Shown: positions 44,674 to 53,046, numbered from the stretch's first letter. The stretch is DNA of 64,000 nucleotides from Streptomyces sp. SID13726 (GCF_010548375.1 NZ_JAAGLY010000010.1:241659-305658); one strand, 5' to 3'. The notes: generated by a model not told the origin, from the sequence alone. Numbers and translations are program-made.

Positions 44674-44702
44674 TTCACAAGTGCGGTGCGCTGGGCTATA
44701 CA
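44674..44702 (+). promoter_or_regulatory. predicted promoter of the MaoC-ADH-SDR operon
   Basis: TTCACA (44674-44679) and TATACA (44697-44702) with exactly 17 bp between; the KstR-type operator follows at 44716, about where transcription would begin. Confidence 0.65.
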
Positions 44703-44715
44703 GAGGGCGCCGGAC

Positions 44716-44729
44716 TGGAACGCGTTCTA
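44716..44729. promoter_or_regulatory. KstR-type operator, full consensus match
   Basis: TGGAACGCGTTCTA fits TnnAACnnGTTnTA at every fixed base. It covers the expected transcription start of the MaoC operon, an ideal repression site. Confidence 0.8.
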
Positions 44730-44811
44730 GATCGGCCCGCGACGACCTCGGTGCGGCCGACGGTGCGGACGGCCGTACCGGGGTCTTGACTCCGCCACTG
44801 TCAGGAGCCGT

Positions 44812-45681
44812 ATGCCCATCGACGCAGCCAAGGCCCTCGCCGCCGAGCCCCGGACCGGTGAGATCTCCTGGAACTCCAAGGACGTCCAGCTCTACCACCT
44901 CGGCATCGGAGCGGGCGTTCCCGCCACCGACCCCGACGAACTGCGCTACACCCTGGAGTCCCGGCTGCACGTCCTGCCCAGCTTCGCCACCGTCGCGGGC
45001 TCGGGCTCGCCGGGAGTGATCAGCGGACTGTCCATGCCGGGCATCGAGGTCGACCTCGCCAAGGTGCTGCACGGCGGCCAGGCGCTGACCGTGCACCGGC
45101 CCCTCCCGGTGACCGGCACCGCGACCGCCACCAACCGGATCGCCGCCGTGTACGACAAGGGCAAGGCGGCCGTCCTGGTCCTGCGGACCGAAGTCGTGGA
45201 CGCCGAAGGCCCGTTGTGGACCAACGACGCCCAGATCTTCGTACGGGGGGAGGGCGGCTGGGGCGGCGACCGCGGCCCCTCCGCCCGCCTCGAACCGCCC
45301 GTCGGCGAGCCCGACCGGACCGTCGAGCGCCCGATCCGCGAGGACCAGGCCCTGCTCTACCGCCTCTCCGGCGACTGGAACCCGCTGCACGCCGACCCGG
45401 AGTTCGCCAAGGTCGCCGGGTTCGAACGGCCCATCCTGCACGGGCTGTGCACCTACGGCAGCACGCTCAAGGCGGTCGTCGACACCCTGCTCGGCGGTGA
45501 CGTGACCCGGGTGAAGTCCTACGTCACCCGGTTCGCCGGGGTGGTCTACCCGGGGGAGACCCTGCGCATCCGGATGTGGCACACACCGGGCACGGCACCG
45601 GGCAGCACCCGGGTCGCCGTCAGCGCCGTCGAGCGGGACGACGCGCCCGTCCTCGCCGACACCGTCGTCGAACACTCCTGA
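44812..45681 (+). CDS. MaoC-like enoyl-CoA hydratase (2-hydratase, Hsd4B type)
   Basis: 289 residues, ATG with AGGAG upstream. Double hot-dog architecture: an N-terminal domain (SWNSKDVQLYHLGIGAG, LPSFATVAG, HGGQALTVHRPLP) and a C-terminal hydratase-2 motif YRLSGDWNPLHADPEFAKVAGFERPILHGLCTYG with catalytic Asp and His. This class hydrates enoyl-CoA esters to (R)-3-hydroxyacyl-CoA; mycobacterial relatives act on the sterol side chain and are KstR-controlled. First gene of a three-gene operon behind a KstR-type site. Confidence 0.9.
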   Translation: MPIDAAKALAAEPRTGEISWNSKDVQLYHLGIGAGVPATDPDELRYTLESRLHVLPSFATVAGSGSPGVISGLSMPGIEVDLAKVLHGGQALTVHRPLPVTGTATATNRIAAVYDKGKAAVLVLRTEVVDAEGPLWTNDAQIFVRGEGGWGGDRGPSARLEPPVGEPDRTVERPIREDQALLYRLSGDWNPLHADPEFAKVAGFERPILHGLCTYGSTLKAVVDTLLGGDVTRVKSYVTRFAGVVYPGETLRIRMWHTPGTAPGSTRVAVSAVERDDAPVLADTVVEHS

Positions 45682-45746
45682 GAACCCACCTGAGAACCCG
45701 CCCGAGATCACTCTGAACCAGCACGCCGTACGAGGGGAGCCGCACC

Positions 45747-46823
45747 ATGCGCGCAGCCGTACTGCACGAGATCGGCCAGGAAAAGCTCGAAGTCCTCGAT
45801 GACGTCGAGGCGGTGGGGTTCGGGCCCGGCAGGGTGCGGATCCGGGTACGGGCCACCGGGCTGTGCCACTCGGACCTGTCCGCGATGAACGGGGTCCTCC
45901 CGCAGCCGGCGCCCTTCGTGCCCGGACACGAAGGCGCGGGGGAGATCGTCGAAGTCGGCGAGGGCGTCAGCCACTTGAAGGCGGGCGACCGGGTCGTGGT
46001 CTGCTGGCTGCCCGCCTGCGGCACCTGCGCCGCCTGCAAGCGCGGCCAGACCGAGCTGTGCCTGGCCGGGTTCATGAACGCGGGCACCCCCAACTTCCGC
46101 CGCCCCGGCGGCGATGTGTTCGGCTTCGCGGGCACCGGCACCTTCACCGAGGAGGTCGTCGTCGACGCGGGCTGCGCGGTGCCGATACCCGACGACGTGC
46201 CCTTCGACATAGCCGCCCTGATCGGCTGCGGGGTCACCACCGGACTCGGCGCCGCCCTCAACACCGCTGATGTGGAGGCCGGTTCGTCGGTCGCCGTCAT
46301 CGGCTGCGGGGGCGTGGGCATCTCGGCGATCCAGGGCGCGCGGCTCAAGGGCGCCGCCGAGATCGTGGCCGTGGACCCGGTGGCCTCGCGCCGGGAGGCC
46401 GCGCTGGAGTTCGGCGCCACCCGGGCCGTCTCCCCGGACGAACTGGCCGACGCCAAGCAGCAGGTGACCGCGGGCGAGGGCTTCGACTACGTCTTCGAAG
46501 TCGTCGGCAAGTCGGCCACCGCCAGGACCGCGTACGAGACCACCCGGCGCGGCGGCACCCTCGTGGTCGTCGGCGCGGGCGCCATGGACGACAACCTCCA
46601 GCTCAACATGTTCGAGCTGTTCTTCGACGAGAAGCGCATCCTGCCCTCCCTGTACGGCGGCGGGGACGTGCTGCGCTCCTACGAGCGGACCATCGCCCTG
46701 TGGCGGGCGGGCCGCGTCGACCTGGACGGCCTGATCACCCACCGGGTGCCGCTGAGCGAGATCAACGAGGCGCTCGACCAGATGCGGACGGGCACCTCGC
46801 TCCGCACCTGCATCGAGATCTGA
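45747..46823 (+). CDS. zinc-dependent medium-chain alcohol dehydrogenase
   Basis: 358 residues, ATG after GAGGGGAGC. Catalytic zinc ligands Cys40 (TGLCHSD), His61 and Glu62 (PGHEGAG); structural zinc cysteines 91, 94, 97 and 105 (CGTCAACKRGQTELC). Rossmann loop VIGCGGVGISAIQGA, then DPVASRREAA, Asp favouring NAD. Resembles the actinobacterial NAD/mycothiol-type class III-like enzymes, including an AdhE-type of the mycobacterial KstR regulon. Probably oxidises an alcohol in the same lipid pathway as its neighbours. Confidence 0.92.
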   Translation: MRAAVLHEIGQEKLEVLDDVEAVGFGPGRVRIRVRATGLCHSDLSAMNGVLPQPAPFVPGHEGAGEIVEVGEGVSHLKAGDRVVVCWLPACGTCAACKRGQTELCLAGFMNAGTPNFRRPGGDVFGFAGTGTFTEEVVVDAGCAVPIPDDVPFDIAALIGCGVTTGLGAALNTADVEAGSSVAVIGCGGVGISAIQGARLKGAAEIVAVDPVASRREAALEFGATRAVSPDELADAKQQVTAGEGFDYVFEVVGKSATARTAYETTRRGGTLVVVGAGAMDDNLQLNMFELFFDEKRILPSLYGGGDVLRSYERTIALWRAGRVDLDGLITHRVPLSEINEALDQMRTGTSLRTCIEI

Positions 46824-46832
46824 GGGCCCCGG

Positions 46833-47786
46833 ATGACTGAGGCAGGACTGCCCCTGGAGGGGCTCGCGGCGATCGTCACCGGCGCGGGCCGGGGCCTCGG
46901 CCGGGCCGAGGCGCTGGAGCTGGCCCGGCTGGGTGCGGCCGTGGTGGTCAACGACTACGGACAGCCGGGCCGGGACGGTTCGGGCGAGGCCTCCGAGGGC
47001 CCCGCCGAGCAGGTCGCCGAGGAGATCAGGGCCGCGGGCGGCCGGGCGGTCGCCCACACCGGGGACGTGGCCGACCACCAACAGGCGGGAAAGCTCGTCG
47101 AGTTGGCGGTCGAGGAGTTCGGCAGGCTCGACGTCCTCGTCAACAACGCGGGCATCCTGCGCGACCGCATGGTCTTCTCCATGACCGAGGGCGAGTGGGA
47201 CGCGGTGATCCGGGTCCACCTCAAGGGTCACTTCAACACGACCCGGTTCGCGGCCGCACACTGGCGCGAGCGGTCCAAGGCGGCGGGTGCGCCGGTGTAC
47301 GGCCGTATCGTCAACACCTCCTCGGAGGCGTTCCTCGCCGGGTCCGCCGGGCAGCCCAACTACGCCGCCGCGAAAGGGGGAATCGTCGGGCTCACCACCT
47401 CGACGGCCCTCGCGCTCGCCAAGTACGGCGTCACCGCCAACGCCATCTGCCCGCGCGCCCGTACCCGGATGACCGAGGACGTGTTCTCGGGAGCCGGGTT
47501 CGAGCAGCCCGAGTCGGGGCTCGACCCGCTGGCCCCCGAGCATGTCGCCCCGCTCGTCGGCTACTTGGCCTCACCGGCCGCCGGGCGCGTCAACGGCCAG
47601 CTGCTCGTCGTGCACGGAGGGATGGTGGTCGTCGTCGAACGACCGCGGGTGCAGGCCAAGTTCGACAGCAAGCAGGACGCGTTCACCTACGACGAGCTGG
47701 ACGCGCTGCTCACCCCGCACTACGCGCGGCGGCCGGAGGGGGAGACCTTCGCGGCGGCCGAAGTGCTGGGGCTCAAGCGGGAGTAG
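46833..47786 (+). CDS. short-chain dehydrogenase, (3R)-hydroxyacyl-CoA dehydrogenase type (Hsd4A-like)
   Basis: 317 residues, ATG nine bases after the alcohol dehydrogenase stop. TGAGRGLGRAEALELARLGA and VVNDYGQPGRDGSG are typical of the peroxisomal multifunctional enzyme-type 3-hydroxyacyl-CoA dehydrogenases; NNAGILRD, NTSSEAF and YAAAKGG give the Ser-Tyr-Lys centre. The ~45-residue extension at the C-terminus fits that group. With the MaoC hydratase it would perform hydration and oxidation steps of beta-oxidation. A strong terminator follows. Confidence 0.92.
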   Translation: MTEAGLPLEGLAAIVTGAGRGLGRAEALELARLGAAVVVNDYGQPGRDGSGEASEGPAEQVAEEIRAAGGRAVAHTGDVADHQQAGKLVELAVEEFGRLDVLVNNAGILRDRMVFSMTEGEWDAVIRVHLKGHFNTTRFAAAHWRERSKAAGAPVYGRIVNTSSEAFLAGSAGQPNYAAAKGGIVGLTTSTALALAKYGVTANAICPRARTRMTEDVFSGAGFEQPESGLDPLAPEHVAPLVGYLASPAAGRVNGQLLVVHGGMVVVVERPRVQAKFDSKQDAFTYDELDALLTPHYARRPEGETFAAAEVLGLKRE

Positions 47787-47793
47787 ACGCGCG

Positions 47794-47827
47794 ACGGCCC
47801 CGCCCCTCAGGTGAGGGGCGGGGCCGT
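47794..47827 (+). terminator. terminator of the MaoC-ADH-SDR operon
   Basis: Perfect 15-bp stem (ACGGCCCCGCCCCTC with its complement) and a 4-nt loop, starting 8 bp after the SDR stop. It can also end the convergent small gene. Confidence 0.85.
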
Positions 47828-47840
47828 GTCTCCGCTGCCG

Positions 47841-47993
47841 TCAGGCCGCGGCCTCGGTCTGCTCGACCGACTTGCGGTGACGGCCACGCGGGGCCGTCTC
47901 GCTGTCCTGGACCGAGACCGGGCCCCGGTGCTTACCGTGGCCAGTGGACTCCTGGACGTCGGCAGTCGGCTGGTTCGTGCTGGCGTCGCTCAT
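47841..47993 (-). CDS. small conserved-looking hydrophilic protein (50 aa)
   Basis: ATG to TGA on the minus strand gives 50 residues beginning MSDASTNQPTADVQESTGHG and ending with RGRHRKSVEQTEAAA. It is rich in charged and small residues with a basic GHGKHRGP stretch, without membrane segment or known domain. Start, stop and codon bias (GC-rich third positions) look real, and short proteins of this character are common in Streptomyces. It is too short for standard ORF cut-offs. Function unknown. It shares the terminator at 47794-47827 with the convergent operon. Confidence 0.65.
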   Translation of the reverse strand: MSDASTNQPTADVQESTGHGKHRGPVSVQDSETAPRGRHRKSVEQTEAAA

Positions 47994-48090
47994 CGGAAGT
48001 AATTCACCCCGTCAACATGATCTTTCTTACAGCGGGGCGAGTTTAACCGGCGCACCACGGGGCGGATCCAGACGGCCGGGCCAACCGGCA

Positions 48091-49425
48091 CTAGTTCGTT
48101 ACAAGATTGCCCAACGGGGCTTGCTGCAAAGGCACCGGACGGGCCACGACAGGCTCCGGAGGATCCGATTCCGGCGACCGCGCGGTCCTGCCGCCGCCCT
48201 CCGGATCCTCCGGGCCCGCGTCCCCCGCCCCCGTGCCCCCCGTGCCCCCCGTGCCCCCCGTTTCCCCCGGGCCCCCCGCTTCCCCGAAGGGGGCCCCGTC
48301 CCCGGGAGCCGCCGTCCACCGCACCACCCCGCACGGCGCGTCCGCCGTGGCGTACGGCAGCAGCAGCTCCCCGTCCTCGGTCCACAGCCCGGCACCCGCC
48401 AACCACCCCTCGGGCGCCGGGAGATGCTGGACCTGCCGGGCGGCCGGCCGCCACACGCCGACCCAGCTGCCCATCGGGCCGTCGATCCGCAGCGCCACCC
48501 CGCAGCTCTCCGGCATCAGCACCTGCCCCGGCTGGATCGCCAGCGGCGTCACCGCGCAGTCCGGCACCCGCAGGCACTCCGGGAAGCGGATCGGCAGCGT
48601 GCTGCCCAGCACCCCCCAGCCCAGCCGCTCCCGGCCAGGCGACGCCGCGTCCGAGGAGATCAGCAGCAGCCCGCTGTCCGGGTCGGCGAGCAGCAGCCGG
48701 TCGTCGCTGTCGTCGGCGATCTGGAGCAGCGGCGAGACCTCGCCGCCCCGCTCCAGATCGACCACGATCGCCTTCGTACGGCCGCCGACCTCCCGGTCGA
48801 GCACCAGCATCCGCCCGCTCCGGTCCAGCCACACCCCGCCCGAACAGCGCCCCGGGATCTCCGCGAGATGCTCGGGCCCGAAGGCGCCGCCCGCCACCAG
48901 CCACACGGCACTGGAGCGCCGCCCCACGGCGAGGGCGTACGCCTTGTCGCCGCCCGGCGCCGGCGGCAGCAGCCGTAGCGTCGTCCCCCGGTCCGGGCAC
49001 TCGACCGCGCCCAGCGGCAGCTCGCCGGTCTCGGGGCCGGTCGGGTAGAGCAGCGAGAAGTTGTGCCGCCCGTCCGCGAACCGCCTGATCAGCACCCGTC
49101 CGTCAGCCATGGGGTGCACCTCGGTGCCGGGCTCCTCGGGCTGGTTGCCGGGCAGCGGCACCGCGTACGGCTCGGGGCCGTCCAGGGTCCAGCGCTCCGG
49201 GAACCAGGAGTCCCCTTCCCGGGCGAGACGGGCCGCGTAGGAACCGTCGACGGTGATCACGCACTCCGTGCGCGGGCTCTCCCCGTCCGCCTCCGTGCGC
49301 CGGCTCTCCCCGTCAACCTCCGTGCGCGGGCTCTCCCCGTCCGCCTCCGTGCGCAGGCTCTCCCCGTCCGCGTCACCGTCGCCGTCCTCGTCCGCCGCCG
49401 TGGGCTCGATGGCACAGGCCGTCAT
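48091..49425 (-). CDS. predicted beta-propeller-like cytosolic protein with N-terminal 9-residue repeats
   Basis: 444 residues, ATG with a strong GGAGGTGATC site. Residues about 20-55 are four copies of ADGESPRTE-type repeats. The body has regularly spaced strands (GRVLIRRFADGRHNFSLLYP; YALAVGRRSSAVWLVAGG; GGVWLDRSGRMLVLDRE; DRLLLADPDSGLLLISSD; SWVGVWRPAARQVQHLPAPEGWLAGAGLWTEDGELLLPYA), suggesting a six- or seven-bladed propeller. The tail is Gly/Thr/Pro-rich. No signal peptide. Function unknown. Confidence 0.72.
   Translation of the reverse strand: MTACAIEPTAADEDGDGDADGESLRTEADGESPRTEVDGESRRTEADGESPRTECVITVDGSYAARLAREGDSWFPERWTLDGPEPYAVPLPGNQPEEPGTEVHPMADGRVLIRRFADGRHNFSLLYPTGPETGELPLGAVECPDRGTTLRLLPPAPGGDKAYALAVGRRSSAVWLVAGGAFGPEHLAEIPGRCSGGVWLDRSGRMLVLDREVGGRTKAIVVDLERGGEVSPLLQIADDSDDRLLLADPDSGLLLISSDAASPGRERLGWGVLGSTLPIRFPECLRVPDCAVTPLAIQPGQVLMPESCGVALRIDGPMGSWVGVWRPAARQVQHLPAPEGWLAGAGLWTEDGELLLPYATADAPCGVVRWTAAPGDGAPFGEAGGPGETGGTGGTGGTGAGDAGPEDPEGGGRTARSPESDPPEPVVARPVPLQQAPLGNLVTN
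49262..49372. repeat. 27-bp in-frame tandem repeat, 4 units
   Basis: The unit GTGCGCGGGCTCTCCCCGTC plus CGCCTCC recurs with few changes and encodes the ADGESxRTE repeats of the minus-strand propeller-like protein. Confidence 0.85.
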
Positions 49426-49444
49426 CGTCTGATCACCTCCGGCG

Positions 49445-49459
49445 ACGAAACTAGTTTTC
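49445..49459. promoter_or_regulatory. near-palindrome upstream of the propeller-like gene
   Basis: CGAAACTAGTTTTCG is symmetric at all but one base pair and lies 20 bp upstream of the minus-strand start; candidate operator or promoter overlap. Confidence 0.4.
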
Positions 49460-49612
49460 GCACGCACGGTCGTGGGACGGGCGGGCTTCCGCTTCACACA
49501 AAGGGGTGGCCCAGGAACGATTCGCCTGAGGAAAACGGGGCGACTGTGCTGAGCGGGACGGCCGTGGGCGGCTCAGGTTCAGCCGGACAGACCAGGCAGG
49601 TAGCCTTTCCCC

Positions 49613-50470
49613 GTGCCCCGTCTGTCTGAAGTCATCGCCGCGCTGGAGAACCTGTGGCCCGCCGCGCGGGCCGAGTCCTGGGACGCGGTCGGCACCGTCG
49701 TGGGCGACCCCGACCAGGAGGTCACGCGGGTCCTGTTCGCCGTCGACCCGGTCCGGGAGATCGTCGACGAGGCGGTGAAGCTGGGCGCGGACCTGCTGGT
49801 CACCCACCACCCCCTCTATCTGCGCGGCACGACGACCGTGGCGGCCTCCCACTTCAAGGGCCGGGTCGTGCACACCCTCATCAAGAACGACATCGCGCTG
49901 CACGTCGCCCACACCAACGCGGACACCGCCGACCCGGGCGTCTCCGACGCGCTCGCGGGCGCGCTGGACCTCCGTGTCGTACGGCCGCTGGTGCCGGACC
50001 CGACGGACCCGTCGGGGCGCCGGGGCCTCGGGCGCGTGTGCGAGGTCGATCCCCCGCTGACCGTCCGCGACCTCGCCGCCCGTGCCGCCGAGCGCCTGCC
50101 CGCCACCGCGCAGGGCATCCGCGTGGCCGGCGACCCCGAGGCGCTCGTCCGCACGGTCGCCGTCAGCGGCGGCTCCGGCGACAGCCTCTTCGACCAGGTC
50201 CGCGCGGCCGGTGTCGACGCCTTCCTCACCGCCGACCTGCGCCACCACCCGGTGTCCGAAGCGGTCGCCCACAGTCCCCTCGCGCTGCTCGACGCGGCGC
50301 ACTGGGCCACCGAGTGGCCCTGGTGCGAGCTGGCCGCCGCCCAGCTCGACGAGATCTCCGACCGCCACGGCTGGGACCTGCGCGTGCATGTCTCGAAGAC
50401 GGTCACCGACCCCTGGACCGCCCACGCGGCGTCCAACCCGACCTCTAGCGCAATGGGAGCCCCCAACTGA
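49613..50470 (+). CDS. Nif3-like dinuclear metal centre protein
   Basis: 285 residues, GTG start. NIF3 features: WDAVGTVVGDPDQEVTRVLFAVD, VTHHPLYLRGTTTV (metal histidines), HVAHTNADTADPGVSDALA, LTADLRHHPVSEA and a final HWATEWPW. The family binds two metals and its reaction is unresolved; in actinobacteria it is regularly paired with the zinc-ribbon gene that follows. The next gene begins inside its stop codon. Confidence 0.9.
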   Translation: MPRLSEVIAALENLWPAARAESWDAVGTVVGDPDQEVTRVLFAVDPVREIVDEAVKLGADLLVTHHPLYLRGTTTVAASHFKGRVVHTLIKNDIALHVAHTNADTADPGVSDALAGALDLRVVRPLVPDPTDPSGRRGLGRVCEVDPPLTVRDLAARAAERLPATAQGIRVAGDPEALVRTVAVSGGSGDSLFDQVRAAGVDAFLTADLRHHPVSEAVAHSPLALLDAAHWATEWPWCELAAAQLDEISDRHGWDLRVHVSKTVTDPWTAHAASNPTSSAMGAPN

Positions 50471-51210
50471 ACGCCGCGCCCGCCGACCAGATCCGACTCC
50501 TCGACGTCCAGGACCTCGACGTCCGCCTCCAGCAGCTCGCGCACAAGCGCAGGTCGCTGCCCGAGCACGCCGAGATCGAGTCGCTCACCAAGGACGCCAC
50601 CCAGCTGCGCGACCTGCTCGTCGCCGCGCAGACCGAGGAGAGCGACACCGCCCGCGAGCAGACCAAGGCCGAGCAGGACGTGGACCAGGTGCGCCAGCGC
50701 GCCGCCCGCGACCAGCAGCGCCTGGACTCCGGTGCCGTGACCTCCCCGAAGGACCTGGAGAACCTCCAGCGCGAGATCGCCTCCCTCGCCAAGCGCCAGG
50801 GCGACCTGGAGGACGTCGTCCTGGAGGTCATGGAGCGCCTGGAGTCCACGCAGGAGCGGGTCGCCGAGCTGACCGGGCGGGTCACCTCCGTCCAGTCGAA
50901 GATCGAGGACGCGACCGCCCGCCGGGACACCGCCTTCGGGACGCTCGACGGCGAGATCGCCTCGGTGACCAAGGAGCGCTCGGTCATCTCCGGCTCTGTC
51001 CCCGCCGACCTGCTCAAGCTCTACGACAAGCTCCGCGAGCAGCAGGGCGGCATCGGCGCGGCCAAGCTGTACCAGCGCACTTGCCAGGGCTGCCGCCAGG
51101 AGCTCGCGATCACCGACATCAACGAGATCCGCGCGGCCGCCCCCGACACCGTGGTGCGCTGCGAGAACTGCCGCCGCATCCTGGTGCGCACCTCCGAGTC
51201 CGGCCTGTAA
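50467..51210 (+). CDS. zinc-ribbon coiled-coil protein (CTG start)
   Basis: 247 residues. The only start that keeps the conserved N-terminus (NAAPADQIRLLDVQDLDVRL) is CTG at 50467, which overlaps the Nif3 stop as CTGA and has GGGAG ten bases upstream; a later ATG would remove ~70 residues. A long coiled coil (about 15-165) is followed by a C4 zinc ribbon (CQGCRQEL and CENCRRIL). DUF164/C4-type family, suggested to bind nucleic acid; function unsettled. Located between nif3-like and RNase H genes, an order conserved in actinobacteria. Confidence 0.88.
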   Translation: MNAAPADQIRLLDVQDLDVRLQQLAHKRRSLPEHAEIESLTKDATQLRDLLVAAQTEESDTAREQTKAEQDVDQVRQRAARDQQRLDSGAVTSPKDLENLQREIASLAKRQGDLEDVVLEVMERLESTQERVAELTGRVTSVQSKIEDATARRDTAFGTLDGEIASVTKERSVISGSVPADLLKLYDKLREQQGGIGAAKLYQRTCQGCRQELAITDINEIRAAAPDTVVRCENCRRILVRTSESGL

Positions 51211-51222
51211 GGAGCGTTCGGC

Positions 51223-52425
51223 GTGCGGGAGTTCATCGTCGAGGCCGACGGCGGCTCGCGGGGCAACCCCGGCCCGGCCGGGTACGGCTCCGTGGTGCTG
51301 GACGCGGCGACGGGGGAGACGCTGGTCGAGGCGTACGAGTACCTCGGCGTCGTGACGAACAACGTCGCCGAGTACCGGGGCCTGCTGGCCGGGCTGCGCG
51401 CCGCGCACGACCTGGACCCCGCCGCGCGCGTCCACGTCCGCATGGACTCCAAGCTCGTCGTCGAGCAGATGTCGGGGCGCTGGAAGATCAAGCACCCGGA
51501 CATGAAGCCGCTGGCCCTGGAGGCGGGGCGGGTCTTTCCGCCCGGCCGGGTTACGTACGAGTGGATCCCGCGCGAGCGGAACAAGCACGCGGACCGGCTG
51601 GCGAACGAGGCGATGGACTCGGCGGCGTCGGCGAGTTCGGTGCGCAAGCCGACGCCCGCAGCAGCCGAGGCCGACACCGAAACCAAGTCCAAGGCCGACG
51701 CCGGGACCAAGGCCGAGACCAAGGCCGAGACCAAGGCCGAAGCCGACGTGCGTGCCGCGACAGCCGTCGCCAGTCCCGGCTGGGCCCCGGCCGACATGGG
51801 CGCTCCGGCCACCTTCGTGCTGCTGCGGCACGGGGAGACCCCGCTCACGCCCCAGAAGCGGTTCTCGGGGAGCGGCGGCACGGACCCCGCGCTCTCCGAG
51901 GTGGGCCGGGAACAGGCGGAACGCGCGGCGACCGCGCTGGCCAGGCGCGGCACGATCCAGCACGTCCTCGCCTCGCCGCTGACCCGTACCCGGCAGACCG
52001 CGGCCGCCGTCGCCGACCGGCTCGGGATCGAGGTCACCGTCGAGGAAGGGCTCATCGAGACCGACTTCGGCGCCTGGGAGGGCCTCACCTTCGGCGAGGT
52101 GCGCGAGCGCTACCCCGACGACCTGAACACCTGGCTCTCCGACCCCGAGGCCGAACCCACCGGCGGCGGCGAGAGCTTCGCGGCCACCGCGACCCGGATC
52201 GCGGCGACGAGGGACCGGCTCGTGGCGGCGTACGCGGGCCGCACGGTCCTGCTCGTCACCCACGTCACCCCGATCAAGACGTTCGTACGCCTCGCCCTGG
52301 GCGCCCCGCCCGAGTCCCTGTTCCGCATGGAACTCTCGGCGGCCTCGCTCTCGGCGGTCGCGTACTACGCCGACGGCAACGCGAGCGTACGGCTCCTCAA
52401 CGACACCTCACACCTGCGGCCGTAG
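51223..52425 (+). CDS. bifunctional RNase HI / histidine phosphatase (acid phosphatase) protein
   Basis: 400 residues, GTG start with AAGGAG upstream. RNase H domain with Asp9, Glu50, Asp75 and Asp124 as metal ligands (EADGGSRGNPG, NNVAEYRGLL, MDSKLVV, NKHADRLANEA). A Lys/Ala/Glu/Thr linker with TKAE repeats (about 155-175) leads to a phosphatase domain with LLRHGETPLTP and ETDFGAWEGL, with a later VTHVTPI His. It matches the mycobacterial RNase H/CobC-like fusion. It removes RNA from RNA-DNA hybrids; the phosphatase may act in cobamide or phosphate-ester metabolism. Confidence 0.94.
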   Translation: MREFIVEADGGSRGNPGPAGYGSVVLDAATGETLVEAYEYLGVVTNNVAEYRGLLAGLRAAHDLDPAARVHVRMDSKLVVEQMSGRWKIKHPDMKPLALEAGRVFPPGRVTYEWIPRERNKHADRLANEAMDSAASASSVRKPTPAAAEADTETKSKADAGTKAETKAETKAEADVRAATAVASPGWAPADMGAPATFVLLRHGETPLTPQKRFSGSGGTDPALSEVGREQAERAATALARRGTIQHVLASPLTRTRQTAAAVADRLGIEVTVEEGLIETDFGAWEGLTFGEVRERYPDDLNTWLSDPEAEPTGGGESFAATATRIAATRDRLVAAYAGRTVLLVTHVTPIKTFVRLALGAPPESLFRMELSAASLSAVAYYADGNASVRLLNDTSHLRP

Positions 52426-53046
52426 CCGGGACGCCTCGCGGGCCAGCTTCTCGACCCGCTCCCAGTCCCGGGCGGCGAGCGCGTCGGCGGGCAGCATCCA
52501 AGTCCCGCCCACGCAGCCGACGTTGGGCAGGGCGAGGTACTCGGGCGCGTTGCCGGCCCCGATCCCGCCCGTCGGGCAGAACCGCGCCTGCGGCAACGGC
52601 CCGGACAGCGACTTCAGATACGCGGTACCGCCCGCCGCCTGGGCCGGGAAGAACTTCATCTCCGTGACGCCCCGCTCCAGCAGCGCCACGACCTCCGACG
52701 TGGTCGACACCCCGGGCAGGAACGGCACCCCGGACTCCCGCATCGCCGCCAGGAGTACGTCCGTCCAGCCCGGGCTGACCAGGAAGCGGGCGCCGGCCGC
52801 CACCGAGTCCCGCACCTGCTCCGGCGTGATGACGGTCCCGGCCCCGACCACCGCGTCCGGCACCTCGGCGGCGACGGCCCGTATCGCGTCCAGCGCGACC
52901 GGCGTCCGCAGCGTCACCTCGATCGCCGGCAGCCCGCCCGCGACCAGGGCGCGGGCGAGCGGAACGGCGTCGGACGCGTCCTGGAGGACGACGACGGGGA
53001 CGACGGGCGCGAGGTCGAGGAGCGAGGCGTGCGAGGAGGGGGCCAT
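52408..53046 (-). CDS. eda: KDPG/KHG aldolase
   Basis: 212 residues, ATG start. LVAGGLPAIEVTLRTPVALDAI contains the catalytic Glu region, VGAGTVITPEQV and FLVSPGWTDVL follow, and the Schiff-base Lys is in EMKFFPAQAAGG. The C-terminus CPTGGIGAGNAPEYL binds phosphate. Cleaves 2-keto-3-deoxy-6-phosphogluconate to pyruvate and glyceraldehyde-3-phosphate. Its 3' end overlaps the RNase H-phosphatase gene tail by 18 bp. A perfect inverted repeat lies 41 bp upstream of its start. Confidence 0.92.
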   Translation of the reverse strand: MAPSSHASLLDLAPVVPVVVLQDASDAVPLARALVAGGLPAIEVTLRTPVALDAIRAVAAEVPDAVVGAGTVITPEQVRDSVAAGARFLVSPGWTDVLLAAMRESGVPFLPGVSTTSEVVALLERGVTEMKFFPAQAAGGTAYLKSLSGPLPQARFCPTGGIGAGNAPEYLALPNVGCVGGTWMLPADALAARDWERVEKLAREASRLRPQV

